64,000 nucleotides of DNA. Origin: AG-12 sp027339635. Its GTDB lineage: Bacteria; Chloroflexota; Dormibacteria; Aeolococcales; Bog-877. This document shows positions 16,301 to 24,474 of this stretch, one piece after another. The stretch is from NCBI GenBank assembly GCA_027339635.1, contig DAHWNZ010000006.1, positions 15,563 to 79,562 on the forward strand, given 5' to 3'. Position numbers and translations under genes: made by a program. Under the pieces are notes generated by a model. The model saw only the letters and a program-made list of their open reading frames with translations, did not search any database and had not been told where the DNA came from. Within the stretch, counting starts at the first letter, position 1; each line of letters begins with the position of its first letter.

Positions 16301-16973
16301 TCGGAGCGAGTTCGGTCGGGGTTCCGAGCAGGAAGTCGGAGCTCGGGCGATCGGTGAATATCAGGATCTGATCTCCCACCGCAAGCGGCGAGTCCCCGTC
16401 CACCTCCTGGCCATCTCGTAGCGTGAGAAGCACCCGTTCACGGGCGAAGGCCGGCACCTCCGAGGGCCGGCGGCCCACCGCCTCCCCCATGGGAACCGTG
16501 ATGCGCATCACGGCCCGGTCGGTGCCCTCCATGGGCATGCGCTCGATGTCCGTGCTGTTCACCAGGGCGGTGTCAATCTGGTTCAAAATGAGCTCGGTCG
16601 CTGACACCGCGATGTCGACTCCGAGCTTCTGGAAGAGCGGCACGTTGCTCGGGTTGTTGACCCGGGCTATTGTGTGGGGCACCTTGAAGTTGAGCTTCGC
16701 CAGCTGGCAGGCCACCAGGTTGTCCTCGTCGTCGCCGGTGACTGCAGCTAGGACGTCCGCCCGCTCGATCCCGCTGGTGGCCAGAAATGCCATCTCGTCA
16801 CCGTCTCCGACCAGACAGGCGCAGCTTCCCAGCTGGGCCGAGATGGAGGAAGCCCGGATGCGGTCCTTCTCGATCAGGGCGACCTCGTATCCGGCCTTGA
16901 GGAGGCGGTGGGTCAGATAGAACCCTACCTTGCCACCCCCGACCACTATCACGTAGGCGGGCCGCTCAGCCAT
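16290..16973 (-). CDS. RCK-domain potassium-transport regulator (TrkA-N + TrkA-C)
   Basis: A 227-aa cytoplasmic regulatory subunit of Trk/Ktr-type K+ uptake. The N-terminal Rossmann domain begins VIVVGGGKVGFYL and binds NAD(H) or ATP/ADP; the C-terminal ~85 residues form a TrkA-C (RCK-C) domain. The start overlaps the end of the other RCK gene by 8 bp. Tandem single-RCK genes resemble the mycobacterial ceoB-ceoC pair. No K+ channel or transporter subunit lies in this window. Confidence 0.9.
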   Translation of the reverse strand: MAERPAYVIVVGGGKVGFYLTHRLLKAGYEVALIEKDRIRASSISAQLGSCACLVGDGDEMAFLATSGIERADVLAAVTGDDEDNLVACQLAKLNFKVPHTIARVNNPSNVPLFQKLGVDIAVSATELILNQIDTALVNSTDIERMPMEGTDRAVMRITVPMGEAVGRRPSEVPAFARERVLLTLRDGQEVDGDSPLAVGDQILIFTDRPSSDFLLGTPTELAPISR

Positions 16974-17424
16974 CCGCCACCCCCGACACGGTCACGGCGG
17001 CACGGGCGCGGTCAGCCGCCTCCGGCCCCTCCTCGAAGAAGGTCTTCGCTATGGCGGCCCCGACCACGGTCGGACAGTAGGTGTAAAGGCCCATCTCGCG
17101 ATACACCCTCTCGCGGATGGGATCGTAGATCCTGGTCATGACCCGCGGGATATGGAAGATCGCCCTCGCTACCTGGGCGCTCATGATGTTGCGGTTGTCG
17201 CCATTGGTCACGGATATGAACCAATCGGTCTGGGCCGCGCCGGCCTCCTCCAGGACATGCTGATCGGTGCCGTTTCCCAAGACCATACGGCCCTTGAAGC
17301 TCTCGCCTAGACGGTCGAATGCCTGCCGGGAGCTGTCGACCACCGTCACCTGGTGACCCTCCTCGGCTAGGGCCAGGGCGAGACGGGCACCCACCCTACC
17401 GCAGCCCACGATCAGGACCCTCAC
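16966..17424 (-). CDS. RCK-domain potassium-transport regulator (TrkA-N only)
   Basis: A 152-aa single TrkA-N protein starting VRVLIVGCGRVGARL, with a Rossmann fold and the acidic end of beta-2 (VTVVDSS). It lacks the TrkA-C domain and ends soon after the Rossmann core, so it likely pairs with the second RCK protein. I set the start at GTG 17424: the family motif begins there, and TATACT ends 7 nt upstream, predicting a leaderless mRNA. An open frame 20 codons longer exists but is not family-like. Confidence 0.87.
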   Translation of the reverse strand: MRVLIVGCGRVGARLALALAEEGHQVTVVDSSRQAFDRLGESFKGRMVLGNGTDQHVLEEAGAAQTDWFISVTNGDNRNIMSAQVARAIFHIPRVMTRIYDPIRERVYREMGLYTYCPTVVGAAIAKTFFEEGPEAADRARAAVTVSGVADG

Positions 17425-17431
17425 CTGTCGG

Positions 17432-17437
17432 AGTATA
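17432..17437 (-). promoter_or_regulatory. -10 box of the RCK pair
   Basis: TATACT on the minus strand, 7 nt before the GTG at 17424, in the context CTATACT also found before parA and the sigma-like gene. No consensus -35 is visible. Confidence 0.6.
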
Positions 17438-17547
17438 GCCGCGAGTGGGACAGGATCCTCTCGCCCTGGCCCGGCGGTGGGCACCTGCCGGTTGGGCCGG
17501 CGCGCCGTGACTCGAAACCAGGGTCGGCCGGTGGCCGTTGCAGGAGC

Positions 17548-19653
17548 ATGGCGCCAAGTCGACAGCGCGCCCGGCTCTTGCCTGGTTGGAGCCGGCGTGC
17601 GCTAACTCCTTTTCCGGTGCTGCTCGTACTCACCACTGTGCTCACGAGTGGGTGCGCCACCGCCGCCCGAACGCAACCATCCCGGCTCCCGCGCGCGGTA
17701 CTGTTCCAAGTCATCCCCACCCCGGGCCGGCAGCCAGATTGCGGGAACCCGGCGGGCGGGTCCGGAGTCGCGCCCGCCGGAGGGCCCCTCGTCAACTACG
17801 TCACGGCGGAGGCCCCGGGTGGCGAGGCCTTCGCCGACTGCAACCTCGTGGCGACCCGACCAGATGGCTCCTCGCAGTGGCACTTCCATCACCTCCAGAT
17901 GGACGTGATGGGGCTCAGCGTCCTGAGTGATGGGCGGGTGCTGGGCTTCGGATTCAACCCAGCGGGGACCTCGGTCACCTGGTCGATGGTGTCAGGACCG
18001 GTGGCTTCCGGGAGGTGGACCGCGACCCGCCTCACCGGGATCGGCCCGTCGACGTACGACTCCCTGAGCTGCAGCCTGAGCGGTCAGGTCTGTGTCGCCT
18101 TCCCCGCTCCCGACGTGGTCTGGGAAGGGCTCTGTCCGACGCCGGTCATGGGAGCGCCGACTCCGCCCCCGGCGACGCCGACAGGGCCGGTGTTCGTTTA
18201 CCGGCCAGGCTCCGGGTGGGCGGCCATCACAGGGCTGCCCGCCAACCTGAGCACGATGACGGGTGCCGTCACCTCGGACGGCGCCATCATCCTCGGCGGA
18301 TCTGAGGATGGCAGAGGGGTAATTCTCACGAGCGAGAACCAGGGATTGACGTTCGTTCCCAGGGCCACCCCGCCGGCCCCCGTGACAGCCATCGCCGCCA
18401 ACTCCCAACGCGTCGTGGCCGTGGGTGGCACTCCAAGCTGCGACTTCGGACCCACGACCGACGGGGACACTCAGGAGATCTACTCCAGCTCTGCCTCCGG
18501 GACGAGCTGGACCAAGGACCTGGATCTGACGGCCACCTCCGCTCCGCTCACCGGGGTTGCCCTTACCGGCTCCGGCTCTGCTGTGATAGCCGCAGGGTCG
18601 TCGACCCAGTGCGGTCTGGCCGACGACGGGTTCTGTTTCCAGGAGATAGCGGAGGCGCCGCCCTCTCTCACGTCCCTGGTCAGGCCTGCCCACTTTGACC
18701 AGCTCGAATTGGTCAGCTTCGCGGCGAGTGGGAGTCGGGTTCTGGCGGTGAACTCCCAAGGTTTGCTTGAAGCGGGGGCCCCCAGCCTCGGGCGGTGGAC
18801 CGTCCAGGGCGCGGTCACGGAGCCCGCCCTGGAGAACGTGAACTTCTTCCCCTCACACCCCACCATGGGGGTGGCTGAGCTCTCGCTCGGGTCTGAGACC
18901 GCCGCCGTCGAGACCGACGACGGCGGCTTCCACTGGACTTCCGGGCCCGTCCAGCCTCGATCGGCCGCGGGCCCCATCGCCTGGGCATCTTTCAGAGTCG
19001 GCTTCGCCGTCGGCCAGGATCCCAAGGCCGGGCTTCTGGTCACGACTGACGGCGGCCACCATTGGCGCTCCTACTCCTGGCCCGGTGACGACGAGGAGGT
19101 GAGCTGGCTGTACTTTCAGAGTCCCAAGGTTGGTTTCGCCGCCCTGGACACGGCGGGAGGAATGATGCACCTCATCGCGACCTCCGACGGTGGCCGACAG
19201 TGGCGCCCTGTGGCTCACTCCGATCAGAAGCTGGCGGATCTACCCGCCGACATCGCGGCCGTTCGCTCCGGCGGAGAGACAACGATCGCAGTCCTTCGCG
19301 AGTGGGGATGGCGGCTGATCACCGACGGCAGGACGGTGTCGACCACGACCTTCCGAGGCCCGGTGGCGGTCAGTGCCGTGGCCCTGCAACCCGGAGGGCT
19401 GGTGTGGGCGGCGGGTACCAGCAGCTGGTGGTACGCACCCAGCCCGATCCTGCTAGTGAGCGCCGGAGGACACCGCGGCCGCCGTATCGGGGAGCTTCCC
19501 TTCGACTCCGCCCCCCAGGAGATGGAGTTCAGCACCGCTCGAGATGGCTGGATGGTTGATCAGGGCCAGCTCTTCACGACCCAAGACGGAGGGCTTGACT
19601 GGAAGCAGGTGCCCCTTCGCGCGGTTGCCGTCGCCGGCTATTCGGTGAGCTGA
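17548..19653 (+). CDS. Secreted lipoprotein with BNR/YCF48-like beta-propeller
   Basis: A 701-aa exported protein. A lipoprotein signal peptide ends in LTSGC, so the mature protein should be lipid-anchored. The rest is a beta-propeller-like array of short repeats with Asp-box or YCF48-type segments such as TSENQGLTF, TTDGGHHWRSY, TSDGGRQWRPV and TTQDGGLDWKQV. Such proteins are found on many soil-bacterial surfaces; the ligand is unknown. The ATG sits very close to AGGAG (1-2 nt), so translation initiation may be atypical. Confidence 0.8.
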   Translation: MAPSRQRARLLPGWSRRALTPFPVLLVLTTVLTSGCATAARTQPSRLPRAVLFQVIPTPGRQPDCGNPAGGSGVAPAGGPLVNYVTAEAPGGEAFADCNLVATRPDGSSQWHFHHLQMDVMGLSVLSDGRVLGFGFNPAGTSVTWSMVSGPVASGRWTATRLTGIGPSTYDSLSCSLSGQVCVAFPAPDVVWEGLCPTPVMGAPTPPPATPTGPVFVYRPGSGWAAITGLPANLSTMTGAVTSDGAIILGGSEDGRGVILTSENQGLTFVPRATPPAPVTAIAANSQRVVAVGGTPSCDFGPTTDGDTQEIYSSSASGTSWTKDLDLTATSAPLTGVALTGSGSAVIAAGSSTQCGLADDGFCFQEIAEAPPSLTSLVRPAHFDQLELVSFAASGSRVLAVNSQGLLEAGAPSLGRWTVQGAVTEPALENVNFFPSHPTMGVAELSLGSETAAVETDDGGFHWTSGPVQPRSAAGPIAWASFRVGFAVGQDPKAGLLVTTDGGHHWRSYSWPGDDEEVSWLYFQSPKVGFAALDTAGGMMHLIATSDGGRQWRPVAHSDQKLADLPADIAAVRSGGETTIAVLREWGWRLITDGRTVSTTTFRGPVAVSAVALQPGGLVWAAGTSSWWYAPSPILLVSAGGHRGRRIGELPFDSAPQEMEFSTARDGWMVDQGQLFTTQDGGLDWKQVPLRAVAVAGYSVS

Positions 19654-19781
19654 GAAGGCTGGGTCGAGCCGAAGACAGTGCAGCGTCTCAAACAGCAGCC
19701 GCTGGACCCTGTCGCGGGCACGGAGCCCCGCGGGGGCGGATCCTGTGCGAGGATGCCCCAGCGCGCCACAATGGAGGACCC

Positions 19782-20312
19782 ATGGCCTCTCGCTTCTTCC
19801 GCTCCGGCACAACCACGGCTCCAGATCGCCTGGGGGTCCTGGGACCGCGCCGGATCGTGGTACCGGTTAAGGGCGACGCGGTCGATGGGGACGCCCTGCG
19901 CGCCGCCTGCCGCCTGGCTCGGCCGGCTAGAGCGGAGATTCTGGTGATAACCGTTCTGGAGGTGCCCCGGCACCTTCCCTTGACCGTCAACCTGGAGCAG
20001 GAGCTTGGGGAGGCCGAGGAGATCCTGGCCCAGATGGAGCAGCTGGCTGAGAAGCTGGGAACCAGGATCGAGACCACCGTCCTCCAGGCCAGGGAGTCCG
20101 GGCCGGCCGTGGTCGACGAGGCCAAGAGGTGGGGGGCCGACTTGGTGGTGGTGGGGTTGGGAAGCCCCCAGAGGTTCGGGGAATTCGTGCTGGATCGCAA
20201 TGGCGAGGAGCTGCTCAACCGCGTCCATTGCCGGCTCATCATGATCCGCGAGGCTCTTGATGAGACCGATCTTGACCGCAACACGGTGACCGCCCCGACA
20301 ACACCGGACTGA
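19782..20312 (+). CDS. Universal stress protein (UspA family)
   Basis: A 176-aa single-domain Usp. The core starts at RRIVVPVKGDAVDGDALRAA, with the helix AEEILAQMEQLAEKLG and a strand ADLVVVGLGS. The usual ATP-binding G-2x-G-9x-G(S/T) is only partly kept (VVGLGSPQRFGEFVLDRNGE), so nucleotide binding is uncertain. The ATG follows GGAGG at short spacing. It converges with the DedA gene, whose stop is 4 nt away. Confidence 0.83.
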   Translation: MASRFFRSGTTTAPDRLGVLGPRRIVVPVKGDAVDGDALRAACRLARPARAEILVITVLEVPRHLPLTVNLEQELGEAEEILAQMEQLAEKLGTRIETTVLQARESGPAVVDEAKRWGADLVVVGLGSPQRFGEFVLDRNGEELLNRVHCRLIMIREALDETDLDRNTVTAPTTPD

Positions 20313-20316
20313 ACGC

Positions 20317-20922
20317 TCAGCGGGCGCGCCGCAGCAGCAGTCTCCACCCGACCCAGATCGCGACCGCAACCAGGACCAGCCCCAGGGTGGGCAGCAGGCT
20401 CTTGGAACCCAGGTCGAGAATGGTCTTGTAGTTCGCGCCCAAGGCGTCGCCGACGGAGGTGACGGTGGCGCACCAAACCAGCGCGCCGAGCAGCATGGCG
20501 GGATAGAAGACCTTGGGGGGAATGGCCGCGATCCCGGCAGCGTAGGACGCGATGTTGCGGGCGAAGGGGATGACTCGCGTCAGAAACACCCCGATCCCGC
20601 CTCGCCTGCGGACCCAGGTTGCCGCCTCATCGAGTCGTTTCTCGGAGATCCGAACCCTGGACGCGATCCGGATCACCACCGGGCGTCCGAGAGCGTACCC
20701 GATCTGGTACGAGATGGCCGCCCCAATCGCCGACCCGGCCACGGCGCAGAGGATGAGCGGAACCAGCGACACCGATCCCCGGTGGGCAAGAAAACCCAGC
20801 GTGAGCAGGATCGCTTCGTCCGGCAGGGGCAGGCCGACCGACTCCCCCGCCAGCCACAAGAGGACGAAGGCATAGACCCCCAGGGGCGGGAGGTGGGTGA
20901 GCTGAGAGAGGATGTGGGTCAT
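20317..20922 (-). CDS. DedA-family membrane protein
   Basis: A 201-aa SNARE-associated/DedA-type membrane protein. The motif GLPLPDEAILLTLGFLA near the N terminus and the re-entrant-loop motif VFLTRVIPFARNIASYAAG are family-specific. DedA proteins contribute to membrane homeostasis and lipid-carrier (undecaprenyl or phospholipid) flipping. The start is ATG at 20922. It lies 60 nt after gyrA on the same strand, with an inverted repeat between, so it is probably a separate unit. Confidence 0.9.
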   Translation of the reverse strand: MTHILSQLTHLPPLGVYAFVLLWLAGESVGLPLPDEAILLTLGFLAHRGSVSLVPLILCAVAGSAIGAAISYQIGYALGRPVVIRIASRVRISEKRLDEAATWVRRRGGIGVFLTRVIPFARNIASYAAGIAAIPPKVFYPAMLLGALVWCATVTSVGDALGANYKTILDLGSKSLLPTLGLVLVAVAIWVGWRLLLRRAR

Positions 20923-20951
20923 GATGGGGCTCCCAGGAGGCTAGTTGAAGA

Positions 20952-20980
20952 CCCTGAGAGCCACCCATGTGCCCTCAGGG
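20952..20980 (-). terminator. Inverted repeat after gyrA
   Basis: CCCTGAG and CTCAGGG form a 7-bp stem with a 15-nt loop a few bases after the gyrA stop, followed on the minus strand by TCTTCAA. This is a plausible but weak terminator for the gyr operon. Confidence 0.35.
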
Positions 20981-20982
20981 GC

Positions 20983-23448
20983 CTATTCCTCCTCGAGGTC
21001 GCCGGGGGCGGCGATGCCAGCGATCGAGCCGATCGCGTCACCCTCGTCGAGGCGCATCAGGATCACGCCCCTGGTCTGGCGGCTGCTTATGCGCACTCCG
21101 TCGAGGGGCATGCGGATGATCTGGCCCTTGGTGCTGATCAGCATGAGCTCCCCCTCCAGGCTATCCACCATCCTGGCTCCCACAATCTCTCCGACCTTTG
21201 AGATCGCGGTCTGATCCAGGGTGTAAACCCCCTGGATCGCCCTTCCCTTGACCGGGTACTCGGCGACCGGAGTCAATTTCCCGTATCCGCGGGCTGTCAC
21301 CACCAGGACGTGGCCCCCCTCGGTGACTATGTCCATGCCTGCCACCGAGTCGCCGGGGCGGAGACGGACGGCTGTCACGCCCTGGGTGTCGCGGCCCATT
21401 GGTCTCACCTCGCGCTCATGGAAGCGAAGCGCCTTGCCCATCCTGGTGACCAGGAGGATGTGATCCCCGCCGGTGCTGACCTTGACCCAGTCCAGCTCGT
21501 CGCCCTCACTCAGATTCATGGCGATGAGGCCATTGCGACGCACCGACGCGTAGGCCGCGGCGGGGGTCTTCTTGATGTGCCCGCGGAGGGTTGCCATCAC
21601 CATGTAGGACTCATCTGAGTACCCGTCGACGGAAAGCATCGAGGTCACCCGCTCGCCCTGGTCCATCTCCAGCAGGTTGATCGCGGCCGTGCCCTTGGCC
21701 TGCCGACTCACGTCGGGGATCTCGTGGGTCCGAAGCCGGAACACCCTGCCCTTGTTCGTGAAGAAGAGCATGTCGGAGTGGGTTGACGCCACCCGCAGGA
21801 ACTCCACGTAGTCCTCCTCTCCGACCCGCTTGGCGCCCAAGACCCCCTTGCCGCCCCTGCGCTGGGAGCGGTAGTCGCTGATGGGGGTGCGCTTGATGTA
21901 ACCCCGGTGGGTGAGGGTGACCACCACCTGCTCCTTGGGGATCAGGTCCTCCTCATTGAGCTCGATGTCACCGTGGCTGATCTCGGTGCGGCGCGCGTCG
22001 CCGTACTTCTTGCGCAGCGCCACCAGCTCCTCGCGGACCACCGCCATCACGTTCTCGCGGCTGGACAGGATCTCCTCCAGCCCAGCGATCCTCAGCATGA
22101 GCTCGGCGTGTTCCTCCTCCAGCCGGTCCCTCTCCAAACGCGTCAGGCGACCGAGCCTCATGTCCACGATCGCCTTGCTCTGGCGCTCGGAGAGGTTGAA
22201 GCGCTCCTCCATCTGGCGCTGAGCCGTGGCCTCGTCGGGGGCCGCCCGGATGAGTCGGATGACCTCGTCGAGGTTCTGCAGACAGATGCGCAGCCCCTCG
22301 ACGATGTGGGCCCTCTCCCTGGCCCTCTCCAGGTCATGGCGAGTCCGTCGCTCGACCACCTCGCGGCGGTACTCCAGGTAGTGCTGCAGCATGGCCCTGA
22401 GCGACAGCACCTGGGGCCTCCCGTCCACCAGGGCCAGCAGGATGCAGGTGAAGGTGGACTGGAGCTGGGTGTGCTTGTAGAGGTTGTTCAGCACCGTGTA
22501 GGGACGCGCGTCCCGTTTCAGCTCGATCACCAGGCGGGTTCCCTCACGCCTACCTGTCTCGTTGCGGATGTCGGCGATCCCCTCCAGCTTGCGCTCGTTG
22601 ACGAGCTCGGCGATCGTCTGCAGCACCCGGCTCGGGTTCACCTGGTAGGGCAGCTGCGTGACTATGATCTGCTCCCGGCCGGACTTCGACTCCTCGAAGG
22701 CGACCCTCGCCCGCTGCACCACCCTGCCATGGCCGGTGCCGTACACCTGGGGAATGTCCTTGCCATAGACGATGCCGCCGGTCGGGAAGTCAGGGCCCGG
22801 AATCAGCTTCATCAGCTCCTCGGTGTCGGCCTCGGGATTGTCAATCAGGCGCACCAGCCCGTCGCAGACCTCGCTCAGGTTGTGCGGGGGGATGCTGGTC
22901 GCCATGCCCACCGCGATCCCGGCCGCCCCGTTCACCAGGAGGTTGGGCAGGGCCGCGGGCAGCACCGACGGCTCCTTGGTGCTGGCCGAGTAGTTGTCGA
23001 CGAAGTCGACCGTGTCCTTGTCGATATCCGCGACCATCTCCGCCGCGATCGGGGCCATTCGCGCCTCGGTGTAGCGGTAGGCTGCCGCGGGATCGCCCTC
23101 GGGGGACCCGAAGTTGCCCTGTCCGTCCACCAGGGGGTAGCGCATGACCCAGGGCTGGGCCAAGCGCACCAGGGTGTCGTAAACCGAGATGTCCCCGTGG
23201 GGGTGGTAGTTCTTGAGAACCTCACCCACGATGGCTGCGCACTTCTGGTGGGAGGCCCCGGGGGTCATCCCCTGCTCCTGCATCGCGTAGAGGATCCGCC
23301 GCTGCACCGGCTTGAGGCCATCTCTGACGTCGGGGAGCGCCCTGGCGACGATGACGCTCATGGCGTAGACCAGATACGACTCCCTCATCTCGGTGACCAG
23401 CTCCACGCCCCTGGTCTGGCCGGCACCTCCACCCATCTCAATGGCCAC
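20983..23448 (-). CDS. gyrA: DNA gyrase subunit A
   Basis: An 821-aa breakage-reunion subunit of gyrase. The catalytic Tyr is in AAAYRYTEARM (about residue 126). The GyrA box QRRGGKG is present in the C-terminal beta-pinwheel, which distinguishes gyrase from topoisomerase IV. The QRRILYAM and NYHPHGDISVYD segments are typical; the residue pair used in quinolone-resistance typing falls in HGDISVYD. The GTG start is 3 nt after the plsX stop. The protein ends in an acidic tail (DLEEE). Confidence 0.97.
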   Translation of the reverse strand: MAIEMGGGAGQTRGVELVTEMRESYLVYAMSVIVARALPDVRDGLKPVQRRILYAMQEQGMTPGASHQKCAAIVGEVLKNYHPHGDISVYDTLVRLAQPWVMRYPLVDGQGNFGSPEGDPAAAYRYTEARMAPIAAEMVADIDKDTVDFVDNYSASTKEPSVLPAALPNLLVNGAAGIAVGMATSIPPHNLSEVCDGLVRLIDNPEADTEELMKLIPGPDFPTGGIVYGKDIPQVYGTGHGRVVQRARVAFEESKSGREQIIVTQLPYQVNPSRVLQTIAELVNERKLEGIADIRNETGRREGTRLVIELKRDARPYTVLNNLYKHTQLQSTFTCILLALVDGRPQVLSLRAMLQHYLEYRREVVERRTRHDLERARERAHIVEGLRICLQNLDEVIRLIRAAPDEATAQRQMEERFNLSERQSKAIVDMRLGRLTRLERDRLEEEHAELMLRIAGLEEILSSRENVMAVVREELVALRKKYGDARRTEISHGDIELNEEDLIPKEQVVVTLTHRGYIKRTPISDYRSQRRGGKGVLGAKRVGEEDYVEFLRVASTHSDMLFFTNKGRVFRLRTHEIPDVSRQAKGTAAINLLEMDQGERVTSMLSVDGYSDESYMVMATLRGHIKKTPAAAYASVRRNGLIAMNLSEGDELDWVKVSTGGDHILLVTRMGKALRFHEREVRPMGRDTQGVTAVRLRPGDSVAGMDIVTEGGHVLVVTARGYGKLTPVAEYPVKGRAIQGVYTLDQTAISKVGEIVGARMVDSLEGELMLISTKGQIIRMPLDGVRISSRQTRGVILMRLDEGDAIGSIAGIAAPGDLEEE

Positions 23449-23451
23449 CTG

Positions 23452-24474
23452 TCAGCCCTCCAACGGTTGCTGGGTCGGGCCCAGCTCCTGAACCAGGCCG
23501 GTCCCGGCCCCAGACCTGACCGCGTGGGCGGCCACTCGCAGGGCGCTGGAGACCGCAGCGGCGTCGGAACGGCCGTGTCCGATGAAGACCAGGCCCCGAA
23601 CGCCCAGCAGGGGCGCCGCGCCGACGGAGCGCCAGTCCAGACGGGCTCGCATCCGCCGCAGGCCGGGCAGCAGCAGCACAGCACCGAGCCGGGAGCGCCA
23701 ATCTGCCCCGGCCTCCTGGCGCAACGCTGCCATGATCGCCTCCGCGACGCCCTCCGCGGTCTTCAACGCAACGTTGCCGACGAACCCGTCGCAGACGACC
23801 ACGTCGACGTTGCCGGTGAGCAACTCTCGCCCCTCCACCGGGCCCACGTAGTTGAGGTCCAGTTCCGCGATGAGCCGATGGGCCGCCTGGACCAACGAAT
23901 TGCCCTTCGAGCTCTCCTCGCCATTGCTGAGCAGGCCAACCCGGGGGCGGGCGATCCCCATCACCTGGGCCACGTAGGCGCTGCCCATGGTGGAGAACTG
24001 CGCCAGCCACTCGGGACGGCACTCCACCTGGGCACCGGCATCCACCAGCAGCGTGGTCCCCCCAGGGGTTGGCAGTGGCGTCGCGATCGCGGGCCTCGCA
24101 ACCCCGGGCTGCCGGTGCAGGCGCAGCAGAGCGGCGGCCATGGCAGCGCCACTGTTTCCTGCCGAGAAGCAGGCGTCCGCCCTCCCCCGCGCCACCAGAT
24201 CCACCGCCACGTTGACCGAGGCGTGCGGCTGAGCGCGCACCGCCTGGGCGGGATGGGCGTCCATCGCGATCACCGAGTCGGCATCCTCGAAGCTGAGGCG
24301 CTGGGGCGCCGGCGCGTCCAGAACCAGAGGCCGAAGCCTGCTGCTCTCGCCCACCAGCACCAGGCGCAGGTCCGAGTCCTCCGCCAAGGCCAGCAGGCTG
24401 CCTGCTACCAGCTCCTCGGGAGCACGGTCCCCACCCATCGCGTCCACCGCCAGCGACGGTGCCGTCCTGCTCAA
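23452..24474 (-). CDS. plsX: Phosphate acyltransferase PlsX
   Basis: A 340-aa enzyme making acyl-phosphate from acyl-ACP, the first step of the PlsX/PlsY route to phosphatidic acid. It shows the N-terminal VDAMGGDRAPEELV, then SAGNSGAAMAAAL, TMGSAYVAQVMGI, LLSNGEESSKGNSLV and CDGFVGNVALKTAEG. The TTG start overlaps the gyrB stop (TTGA). It lies between gyrB and gyrA, tightly packed on both sides, which is unusual: plsX normally sits with rpmF or fab genes. Confidence 0.95.
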   Translation of the reverse strand: MSRTAPSLAVDAMGGDRAPEELVAGSLLALAEDSDLRLVLVGESSRLRPLVLDAPAPQRLSFEDADSVIAMDAHPAQAVRAQPHASVNVAVDLVARGRADACFSAGNSGAAMAAALLRLHRQPGVARPAIATPLPTPGGTTLLVDAGAQVECRPEWLAQFSTMGSAYVAQVMGIARPRVGLLSNGEESSKGNSLVQAAHRLIAELDLNYVGPVEGRELLTGNVDVVVCDGFVGNVALKTAEGVAEAIMAALRQEAGADWRSRLGAVLLLPGLRRMRARLDWRSVGAAPLLGVRGLVFIGHGRSDAAAVSSALRVAAHAVRSGAGTGLVQELGPTQQPLEG

